NCBI GenBank assembly: GCA_036567945.1
Contig: DATCTM010000055.1
Span: 1 to 64,000, forward strand
Length of the DNA stretch: 64,000 nucleotides
From: BRH-c54 sp036567945
GTDB lineage: Bacteria > Bacteroidota > Bacteroidia > Flavobacteriales_E > Vicingaceae
Direction of reading: 5' to 3'
Numbering within the stretch: the first letter of the stretch is position 1; each line of letters begins with the position of its first letter. Of the stretch, positions 54,893-62,043 are shown piece after piece. The notes beneath the pieces are model-generated. The model saw nothing but the letters and a program-made list of their open reading frames with translations, was not told where the DNA came from and made no database searches. A program made the translations under genes and the position numbers.

Positions 54893-54918
54893 TTTCTTTT
54901 GTCTGGATACAAAAGAAA
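54893..54918. repeat. perfect 10-bp inverted repeat (REP-like hairpin)
   Basis: TTTCTTTTGT (54893-54902) and ACAAAAGAAA (54909-54918) with loop CTGGAT, between fhs and ribBA. There is no T run on either side, so it is not a standard terminator. It resembles dispersed extragenic hairpins I associate with Bacteroidota genomes; only one copy is seen here. Confidence 0.6.
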
Positions 54919-54978
54919 GACAAAGGTCGGTCGAAATGTTCGATTAACTAATAACGTTTTACGGGTAATAAAAAAAAA

Positions 54979-56193
54979 CTAAGGCTTCAAATTAAGTTGA
55001 TGCCCCATTTTACTTTTTTTAGTTTTAAGGTAGCTTTCGTTATGTAAATTAGATTCAATTTCTAAACCTACATTATCCACTATTTCAAGACCATACCCTA
55101 ATAAGCCTGTTCTCTTTTTAGGGTTGTTGCTCATTAACTTCATCTTAGAAACGCCTAAATCACGTAAAATTTGAGCTCCAATACCATAATCACGTTCATC
55201 CGCTTTAAAACCTAGTTCTATGTTTGCTTCAACAGTATCTCTACCTTCTTCCTGAAGTTTGTATGCCTTAAGTTTGTTCATCAAGCCGATACCTCTTCCT
55301 TCTTGATTCATGTAAACTACTACACCTTTACCTTCTTTTTCTATCATTTCCATTGCTTTGTGTAATTGAGGGCCACAGTCGCATCGGCAAGAGCCAAATA
55401 TATCACCTGTCATGCAGGATGAGTGAACCCTAACCAATACAGGTTCATCTTTTTCCCATTCACCTTTAAATATGGCTAAATGATCCATATCGTTAGTTGT
55501 TTGCTTGTAAGCTGCCATTTTAAAATCGCCATACTCCGTAGGTAAATCAATAGTAACTTCTCTTTTAATTAGCGTTTCGTTTTGTAAACGATAAGAAATT
55601 AAATCTTTAATGCTAACTATTTTAAGTTGGTGTTTTTCAGCAATCTTTAATAACTCAGGAAGACGAGCCATAGTACCATCTTCATTCATAATTTCTACAA
55701 TTACACCAGCGGGTTCAAAACCTGCTAATCTGGCAAAATCTATAGCAGCTTCCGTATGTCCGGCTCTTCTTAAAACACCACCCCTTTTGGCTCTTAGTGG
55801 GAAAATATGTCCAGGTTTCCCTAATTGTTCTTTTTTGGTAGCAGGATTAATTAATGCTTTAATAGTTTTAGACCTATCGGAAGCAGAAATCCCCGTAGTA
55901 CAACCTTCACCAATTAAATCTACAGAAACGGTAAATGGTGTTTCGTAAGCAGCGTTGTTCTGATTTACCATTAAGTCTAAGCCTAATTCATCACACCTAT
56001 CTTGAATTAATGGAGCACAAATAAGACCTCTACCGTGTGTTGCCATAAAGTTAATCATTTCGGGAGTTACAGCTCTTGCTGCTGCTAAAAAATCTCCCTC
56101 ATTTTCTCTGTTTTCATCATCAACAACAATAATAATTTTACCATTTTTGATATCTTCAATCGCTTCTTCTATTTTGTTTAATTTTGCTTCCAT
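54979..56193 (-). CDS. ribBA: bifunctional DHBP synthase/GTP cyclohydrolase II
   Basis: 404 residues with two riboflavin-pathway enzymes. RibB domain (about 1-205): DDENRENEGDFL, ATHGRGLICAPL and GHTEAAIDFARLAG. RibA domain (about 206-400): RVHSSCMTGDIFGSCRCDCG with the zinc cysteines, and MNQEGRGIGLMNKLKAY. Together they supply both precursors of lumazine. No FMN riboswitch is visible upstream, where only 90 nt separate it from ruvX. Confidence 0.96.
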   Translation of the reverse strand: MEAKLNKIEEAIEDIKNGKIIIVVDDENRENEGDFLAAARAVTPEMINFMATHGRGLICAPLIQDRCDELGLDLMVNQNNAAYETPFTVSVDLIGEGCTTGISASDRSKTIKALINPATKKEQLGKPGHIFPLRAKRGGVLRRAGHTEAAIDFARLAGFEPAGVIVEIMNEDGTMARLPELLKIAEKHQLKIVSIKDLISYRLQNETLIKREVTIDLPTEYGDFKMAAYKQTTNDMDHLAIFKGEWEKDEPVLVRVHSSCMTGDIFGSCRCDCGPQLHKAMEMIEKEGKGVVVYMNQEGRGIGLMNKLKAYKLQEEGRDTVEANIELGFKADERDYGIGAQILRDLGVSKMKLMSNNPKKRTGLLGYGLEIVDNVGLEIESNLHNESYLKTKKSKMGHQLNLKP

Positions 56194-56216
56194 TAAGTTG
56201 TATGAATTATTTTTAG

Positions 56217-56224
56217 CAAAATTA
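56217..56224 (-). promoter_or_regulatory. -7 box for ribBA
   Basis: Minus strand TAATTTTG, exact consensus, 23 nt before the ATG at 56193. No clear -33 element. Confidence 0.5.
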
Positions 56225-56283
56225 CTAAAATTGAATGGTGATAATTCGTTAAACAGTTATAAATAGACATAGAATTTTAAAAA

Positions 56284-56706
56284 ATGGCAAGGGTTTTAGC
56301 AATAGATTACGGACAAAAAAGAGTGGGAGTAGCTGTAACGGATGACTTACAGATTATTGCTAGCGGTTTAACAACTGTTCATGTAAAAGATATTATTACT
56401 TTTTTGGAGGATTATCTTAGTAAATATGAGGTAGAAACTATTGTTGTTGGGTTAGCAATGGATTTAAAAAATCAACCTGCACAATCAGCGAGGTTTATAG
56501 AACCTTTTGTTAAACACATCACCAAAAAATTTCCGAAGGTAACAATAGAAAGGATTGATGAAAGGTTTACTTCAAAAATGGCTTTTCAGACTATGATAGA
56601 TGGTGGTTTGAAGAAAAAAGCACGACAGAATAAAGCTTTAGTAGACCAGATTAGTGCTACTATTATTTTACAAAGTTATTTGGAACAGAAAAAAGGATCA
56701 ATCTAA
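56284..56706 (+). CDS. ruvX: Holliday junction resolvase-like nuclease RuvX/YqgF
   Basis: 140 residues, RNase H-like fold. VLAIDYGQKRVGVAVTD holds the first catalytic Asp, TIVVGLA the second strand and DERFTSKMA the conserved DER motif. In E. coli YqgF acts in pre-16S rRNA 5' maturation as well as on junctions in vitro. It is divergent from ribBA and overlaps the 3' end of the substrate-binding gene by 9 nt. Confidence 0.94.
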   Translation: MARVLAIDYGQKRVGVAVTDDLQIIASGLTTVHVKDIITFLEDYLSKYEVETIVVGLAMDLKNQPAQSARFIEPFVKHITKKFPKVTIERIDERFTSKMAFQTMIDGGLKKKARQNKALVDQISATIILQSYLEQKKGSI

Positions 56707-58356
56707 TAACTTTACTTTCTTTAAGCTTAATAAGTTAATTGGATTAATGCCTAAATTTTCTACATTAGGTTGTGTTAGCCTTACTACTTCATCATAATAT
56801 AAAATTACTACAGGAGCTTCTTCTATTATAATGTTATCCATACGTTGGTAATAATCGTAACGGATAGAATCGTTGGTTTCTTTTTGAGAAAGTTCATATA
56901 AATTATCGAATGCTACATTTTTAAAATGGGTGTAATTTGGTCCGTGAGGCGTAAAGTTTTTACTATAAAATAAAGCCAAATAATTTTCAGCATCGGGGTA
57001 ATCTGCTATCCATGATTTTCTAAAGAAATTTAATTTAGAACGGGCTACTAACTCTCTGTGCGTGGTAGCTTGAACAATATCTACTTTCACTTTTATACCA
57101 ATTTCTCCCAATTGATGTTGAATGAATTCACATAAATCAACATAATTAGCAGTAGTAAAGAGTGTAATTTCCGGCATACCTTCTCCATTTGGATATCCTG
57201 CTAAGTAAAGTAGCTCTTTGGCTTTTTCAGGGTTGTAGTTATAACCTTTCACTTTTTCCTCATCATAAGATGGCAAGCCTTTTGGAACAAAACCTGCTTC
57301 AGCGGGAGTCCCAATGTTTTTCCGTAAGTAAGAAATCATTTGTTTTCTGTCGAAACCATAGTTAATGGCTTGTCTTACATATTTCTTTTTCAAAGGACTT
57401 TTGTCTACAATTTCCAATTCATCATCTACTAAAATACCTAAATATTCAGTGTTTAGATAAGGGTTGGTAAGCATTTTAACTCTATTGGTATATTCTTTCT
57501 TTAGTTTTCCGTCAGCAGTAAAAATACTTTCTTTATTATCACCATCTCTTCCCGAAACAAAGTCTAGCTCTTTATTTAAAAATTTTAAAAATTCCATTTC
57601 TTTATCTTTAACAAAGGATATAGAGATAGCATCTATATAAGGTAATTGATTACCATTTTCATCTTTTTCCCAATAATTAGGATTTTTTAATAAAACTAGC
57701 TTATTGTTTTCGTCCCAAACTTTAAACATAAAAGGACCTGTGCCAACAGGATTGCTTCGGTAATCATTTTTGTAATGTTCAACCACTTCTTTTGGAACTA
57801 CAGCACAGTACTGCATGGTAAGAATTCCTAAAAAAGGAGGGAAAGCTTGATTTAAGTGAATTTTTAAGGTAGTATCATCAATTGCCTCAAAAGGTTGGTA
57901 GTTAAATTCTTCTTCAAAAGCAACATTATTGAAAATCCAGGTTCCTGGTGAAGCAACCTTCGAATCTAAAATTCTATTGAAGCTGTACACAAAATCATGA
58001 GCAGTAACTTTTCTTCCTTTACCATTTTCAAACTGTTTGTTATCATGAAAATAAACATTGTTGTGTAGGAAAAAAGTATAGGTTTTACCATCTTCAGAAA
58101 TTTCCCATCTTTTAGCAATAGAAGGTTTGATATTGAGTTGGTCATCCATTTCAAGCAAGCCATTATAAAGATGATTACACGCCCAAATGTTTTCAGGATT
58201 TCTAGAAAAAGCTGGGTCTAGAGAAGTAATTCCGGCAGCTTCATTGTATCTAAAAATTTTCATAGCAGCTTCATCACTCTTGTCTGAGCCACAAGACCAT
58301 AAAAATAATGTTATTGAAAATATTGAAAGGATGAGAACAAGTAGATTACGCTTCAT
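56698..58356 (-). CDS. oligopeptide-type ABC transporter substrate-binding lipoprotein
   Basis: 552 residues of the DppA/OppA (SBP family 5) type. Lipobox LWSC with Cys22; then GITSLDPAFSRNPENIWACNHLYNGL, family motif KPSIAKRWEISEDGKTYTFFL, and VGTGPFMFKVWDENNKLVLLKNPNYW. It captures peptides or similar solutes at the inner membrane. No permease or ATPase gene is adjacent, so it either works with genes elsewhere or is an orphan. Confidence 0.92.
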   Translation of the reverse strand: MKRNLLVLILSIFSITLFLWSCGSDKSDEAAMKIFRYNEAAGITSLDPAFSRNPENIWACNHLYNGLLEMDDQLNIKPSIAKRWEISEDGKTYTFFLHNNVYFHDNKQFENGKGRKVTAHDFVYSFNRILDSKVASPGTWIFNNVAFEEEFNYQPFEAIDDTTLKIHLNQAFPPFLGILTMQYCAVVPKEVVEHYKNDYRSNPVGTGPFMFKVWDENNKLVLLKNPNYWEKDENGNQLPYIDAISISFVKDKEMEFLKFLNKELDFVSGRDGDNKESIFTADGKLKKEYTNRVKMLTNPYLNTEYLGILVDDELEIVDKSPLKKKYVRQAINYGFDRKQMISYLRKNIGTPAEAGFVPKGLPSYDEEKVKGYNYNPEKAKELLYLAGYPNGEGMPEITLFTTANYVDLCEFIQHQLGEIGIKVKVDIVQATTHRELVARSKLNFFRKSWIADYPDAENYLALFYSKNFTPHGPNYTHFKNVAFDNLYELSQKETNDSIRYDYYQRMDNIIIEEAPVVILYYDEVVRLTQPNVENLGINPINLLSLKKVKLLD

Positions 58357-58417
58357 AATGTATTGGTGTTTTTATGAATGTAATGTTAAGCAATAATAAA
58401 AAGGAATGTAGAGTTGA

Positions 58418-58966
58418 TTAAAGCTTGTTTTCAACACGGTTTTTAACAGTTTCTTTTAGTGTTTTTATTACTTTTTTTGCCTGTTTTTCATTTAAATCAA
58501 CACCAAAAGGAATTTGCTGTTTATTAATGTTTACAGTAAGTGTATAATGATTGGAATTCCAATACGAAGAGGTCATATCATAAACTAATTTTCCTTTGTA
58601 TTTTAATGCTTCAATAGTATCTATAACACTTAAGTCATATCTTTCAGATACCCCTCTTTCTCCAATTTTTTTAGTGAGATAAATACTTTCATTATCAACA
58701 GTAATCACTTCTTTACCATATTTTCTCCAACGGATGGCATAAATAACTTTAAACTCAAAAAACAACCAAAAAATAAGGTAAACACCAAAGAATAATTTTG
58801 TACTAGTTGGGTAATCAAAGAAAAACTGACTAATAATAGCTATTCCACAAAGTGAAAATAATACCAACCAAGTGGTAAGCATGTTTTGTTTTCTTTTATC
58901 ATAAAGTGGATAAATTAAAATAGTTAGCTCATTATTTTCTTCAATATATTCTATTTTATTTTCCAT
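58418..58966 (-). CDS. unknown membrane protein with two helices
   Basis: 182 residues from ATG 58966 (MENKIEYIEE); the frame extends to 58996. Two transmembrane helices at about 38-75 (WLVLFSLCGIAIISQFF, LFFGVYLIFWLFFEF), followed by a PH-like soluble part (KEVITVDNESIYLTKKIGE). This layout recalls small bacterial PH-domain membrane proteins, though the match is weak. It lies downstream of, and divergent from, the TPR gene. Confidence 0.7.
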   Translation of the reverse strand: MENKIEYIEENNELTILIYPLYDKRKQNMLTTWLVLFSLCGIAIISQFFFDYPTSTKLFFGVYLIFWLFFEFKVIYAIRWRKYGKEVITVDNESIYLTKKIGERGVSERYDLSVIDTIEALKYKGKLVYDMTSSYWNSNHYTLTVNINKQQIPFGVDLNEKQAKKVIKTLKETVKNRVENKL

Positions 58967-59052
58967 TTTAGCGTTTTTTGATGCTTTAAAGGTCAAACTT
59001 CCTACTTTTTTTAACTTTTTATGTAATTTTTAACAAAAAAATTATACATTCA

Positions 59053-59073
59053 ACAAAGAGGCATTATCTTTGT
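59053..59073. repeat. 7-bp inverted repeat overlapping a promoter -7 box
   Basis: ACAAAGA (59053-59059), 7 nt, TCTTTGT (59067-59073). The right arm lies on the -7 box of the next gene, which is where a repressor operator would sit. Confidence 0.4.
59065..59072 (+). promoter_or_regulatory. -7 box for the TPR-like gene
   Basis: TATCTTTG, exact consensus, 58 nt before ATG 59130. No TTG was found at the -33 position. Confidence 0.55.
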
Positions 59074-59129
59074 AAAAGTTAGATGGAAATTATTTAATGA
59101 ACTATTAATTACAAAAAACTAAAAATTAT

Positions 59130-60059
59130 ATGAAAAAATTTTCAATACAATTAATCGCAATATTAATACTAAGTACATTTGGAAAAGCAGTTGTAGCTCA
59201 AGATAAAAAAATTGAAGACTTGAATTTTTTATATGTTGATGAAAAATATGACAAGTTAGTAGATAAATCTATAAAATTAATGGATGATGCGACTTATAGA
59301 AAACATCCTATGCCTTATTTGTTTGCAGCTATGGGCTTATATGAAATCTCTAAATTACCTGAAAAATATAGTTTTGGTGAGAGAGATTCTGATTATCCAA
59401 AACCATTAAAAGATGCTGAAAAATATATATATAAATATGTTAAAGCAGAGGCAAAAGCACAAAAGTATTTTGAAGATTATGAACCAACAATGGAAGATTA
59501 TAAAGAGTTTTTTATCAATATTGCTGATACAGCCAATAAATTAGGTCAGCATTTGTTTTTAGTGGATAAACCAAGAAAAGCAGCTTTAGAATATAAATAT
59601 GCTTTTAAAGCAATTCCTAGCGACCCTGTATTACAGCTTTGGCAAGGAATAAGTGAAATTAAATCTATGAATACTGTTGAAGGAGAAAAAAATGCCAGAG
59701 CAGCAATGGAACTTATAGATGAAAATTTTGAACCTTCAACTGCTACTGCAGGAGTTATCTCTTCTGGGATGCTTATTTTAGAAGAGTACTTTACTCAAGC
59801 AGGAGATATGGAAATGGCTGCAAAAGCTAAAAAAATGGTTGAAGTGTTTAAAAAATATGATCCGGAAGTACTCGATAAGAAGAAGCAAGAAGAGAAAAAA
59901 CAAAAAGCAAAAGAAAAAGATGTGGTGATGAAGAAATTTTATAGCGATGAAGATGATGAAGACAACCAAGAATTGAAAAAAGGAAAAGTAGTTATTGACC
60001 AAGATGCGAAGGATGCTGATAAAAAACTAGACGAAATTGAAGATGATTTTGATAATTAA
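59130..60059 (+). CDS. exported TPR-like helical protein
   Basis: 309 residues. Signal peptide ending KAVVAQ (about 1-24), then a helical, TPR-like body (LFLVDKPRKAALEYKYAFKAIPSDPVLQLWQGI), then a charged K/E/D-rich tail with DEDDEDNQ and a final DEIEDDFDN. It has its own promoter and terminator, so it is a single-gene unit. It probably mediates protein contacts in the periplasm or at the surface; no specific function known. Confidence 0.75.
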   Translation: MKKFSIQLIAILILSTFGKAVVAQDKKIEDLNFLYVDEKYDKLVDKSIKLMDDATYRKHPMPYLFAAMGLYEISKLPEKYSFGERDSDYPKPLKDAEKYIYKYVKAEAKAQKYFEDYEPTMEDYKEFFINIADTANKLGQHLFLVDKPRKAALEYKYAFKAIPSDPVLQLWQGISEIKSMNTVEGEKNARAAMELIDENFEPSTATAGVISSGMLILEEYFTQAGDMEMAAKAKKMVEVFKKYDPEVLDKKKQEEKKQKAKEKDVVMKKFYSDEDDEDNQELKKGKVVIDQDAKDADKKLDEIEDDFDN

Positions 60060-60074
60060 CATGCGATAATAATA

Positions 60075-60121
60075 AAGCATAAAAAACTCCTGAAAACAAT
60101 TCAGGAGTTTTTTTATGCTTA
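60075..60121 (+). terminator. terminator after the TPR-like gene
   Basis: ACTCCTGAA (60086-60094) / TTCAGGAGT (60100-60108), 5-nt loop, then a T run. Flanking AAGCATAAAA and TTTTATGCTT extend the pairing, so the hairpin is long and strong. Confidence 0.9.
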
Positions 60122-60162
60122 AAACTCTTTTAGAAGATAGTAATTTATTTTTAACATATCCA

Positions 60163-60193
60163 TTTTAAGTTAATCAGTAAACACTTAGTTTTG
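60163..60193 (+). promoter_or_regulatory. promoter of the FTCD gene
   Basis: TAGTTTTG (60186-60193) matches the -7 consensus; 19 nt upstream TTTT (60163-60166) stands for the -33 TTTG. Leader of about 35 nt. Confidence 0.55.
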
Positions 60194-60234
60194 TATGTTT
60201 AGAAAAATATACATTAACTTATAAATAATTACTT

Positions 60235-61896
60235 ATGTCAAAACAATTAATAGAATGTGTTCCTAACATTAGTGAAGGAAGAAATGAAGCAAAGATAAAA
60301 GCCATTACAGCTGTTGTAGAAACTGTTGAAGGTGTAAAATTGTTAGATGTTGATCCCGGCAAAGCTACAAACAGAACAGTAATTACTTTTGTAGGAGAAC
60401 CAGAACCAGTTATTGAAGCAGCATTTTTATTAATTAAAAAAGCAGCAGAGTTGATTGATATGAGAGGACACCGAGGAGAACATCCTCGTTTTGGAGCTAC
60501 AGATGTTTGTCCTTTAGTTCCTATTTCAGGAATTACTATGGAAGAAACGGTAAAATATGCTCATAAATTGGCTAAAAGGGTAGGAGAAGAATTAAATATT
60601 CCTGTTTATTGTTACGAAAATGCAGCTAAAGAAGAAAAAAGAAAAAATCTAGCTAATTGTCGTTCGGGCGAGTATGAAGGACTAAAAGAAAAATTGAATG
60701 ATGTTGCTTGGGAGCCTGATTTTGGACCTGCAATATTTAATGAGCAAGTACAAAAAAGTGGAGCAACAGCAATTAGTGCAAGAGATTTTTTAATTGCTTA
60801 CAATGTAAATTTAAATTCAACATCAACTAGAAGGGCTAATGCAATTGCCTTTGATATTAGAGAAGCAGGAAGGTTGGTAAAAGAAAATGGAGTAGAAAAA
60901 AGAGTTCCGGGAAAGCTAAAGGCTGTTAAAGGTATTGGTTGGTTTATTGATGAATATGGTATTGCTCAAATTTCTTACAATCTAACCAATATTTCCATCA
61001 CCTCTATGCATGTAGCTTTTGATGAAACATGCAAAGCTGCCCAAGAAAGAGGTTTGCGAGTTACGGGCTCTGAGTTAGTAGGATTGATTCCATTAAAGGC
61101 TATGCTAGATGCTGCAGATTATTTCTTAATTAAACAAGAACGATCATTAGGTTGTTCCGAAAAAGAAAAAATTAAAATTGCTATAAAATCTTTAGGATTG
61201 GATGAATTAAAACCTTTTAACCCTAATGAAAAAATTATTGAATATATTTTAGAAAAAGATACTCCTAAGAAGCTAGTTGATTTAACATTAAAAGATTTTG
61301 CAGACGAAACAGCTGCAGAATCTATGGCTCCTGGAGGTGGCTCTATTGCTGCTTATGTTGGTACTTTAGGTGTGGCATTGGGAACTATGGTTGCTAATTT
61401 ATCGGGACATAAAAGAGGCTGGGACGATAAATGGGAGTTCTTCTCCGGTTGGGCGGTAAAAGGACAACAATATAAAACTACTTTGTTAAATTTAGTTGAT
61501 GAAGATACTAATGCCTTTAATAAAATAATTGATGGTTTTAGAATGCCAAAAGAAACAGCAGAAGAAATTAAATTAAGGGATGAAGCTATAGAAAACGCTA
61601 CTAAATATGCTGCAGAAGTTCCATTTAAAGTAATGAAAACTGCTTTTGAATCTATGGAAGTGATGCAAGAAATGATGCAATCAGGTTTACAATCTTCTCT
61701 TTCTGATGGAGCGGTTGGAATTATGTGTGCTAAAGCGGCAGTTGCAGGAGCTTATTTTAATGTTAAGATTAATGTTAAAGATATTAAAGACAGACCTTTT
61801 GCTGAAAAGTTAATTAAAGATGGTGAGGATATTTTTCAAAAAACGCTTGCTATTGAACAGCAAACCTTGGAATTAATCAACCAAAAACTAGGATAG
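60235..61896 (+). CDS. bifunctional glutamate formimidoyltransferase/formimido-THF cyclodeaminase
   Basis: 553 residues. The transferase (about 1-330; IECVPNISEGRN, DVDPGKATNRTVITFVG, MRGHRGEHPRFGATDVCPLVP) moves the formimino group from formiminoglutamate, a histidine-degradation product, to THF. The cyclodeaminase (about 345-550; SMAPGGGSIAAYVGTLGVALG) then yields 5,10-methenyl-THF. The fused form is the animal arrangement; many bacteria have separate genes. Other histidine-degradation genes are not in view. Confidence 0.94.
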   Translation: MSKQLIECVPNISEGRNEAKIKAITAVVETVEGVKLLDVDPGKATNRTVITFVGEPEPVIEAAFLLIKKAAELIDMRGHRGEHPRFGATDVCPLVPISGITMEETVKYAHKLAKRVGEELNIPVYCYENAAKEEKRKNLANCRSGEYEGLKEKLNDVAWEPDFGPAIFNEQVQKSGATAISARDFLIAYNVNLNSTSTRRANAIAFDIREAGRLVKENGVEKRVPGKLKAVKGIGWFIDEYGIAQISYNLTNISITSMHVAFDETCKAAQERGLRVTGSELVGLIPLKAMLDAADYFLIKQERSLGCSEKEKIKIAIKSLGLDELKPFNPNEKIIEYILEKDTPKKLVDLTLKDFADETAAESMAPGGGSIAAYVGTLGVALGTMVANLSGHKRGWDDKWEFFSGWAVKGQQYKTTLLNLVDEDTNAFNKIIDGFRMPKETAEEIKLRDEAIENATKYAAEVPFKVMKTAFESMEVMQEMMQSGLQSSLSDGAVGIMCAKAAVAGAYFNVKINVKDIKDRPFAEKLIKDGEDIFQKTLAIEQQTLELINQKLG

Positions 61897-61924
61897 TAAC
61901 TTTTATTTTTACTTGATTTTTATA

Positions 61925-61946
61925 TAGTTATCTAAAAAAATAACTA
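61925..61946. other. hairpin downstream of the FTCD gene
   Basis: TAGTTAT (61925-61931) and ATAACTA (61940-61946) around an A-rich loop. No T run follows, so termination is possible but not convincing. Confidence 0.4.
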
Positions 61947-61980
61947 AAAAGCTGCTAAGTGTTAAAAAATTAATAATTTT

Positions 61981-62021
61981 AATACCTTATAAATATCTTG
62001 GTATTAATGTGTTTATAAGGT
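61981..62021. repeat. two overlapping inverted repeats upstream of the sensor gene
   Basis: AATACC (61981-61986) pairs with GGTATT (62000-62005), and ACCTTATAAA (61984-61993) pairs with TTTATAAGGT (62012-62021). The two pairings share ACC and so exclude each other. They end 22 nt before ATG 62044. Confidence 0.6.
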
Positions 62022-62043
62022 AAACCTAACACTTAATTAGCGT

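Noticed and set aside
56194..56283. FMN riboswitch upstream of ribBA
   Set aside because: Only 90 nt are available and no RFN-like conserved segments are seen.
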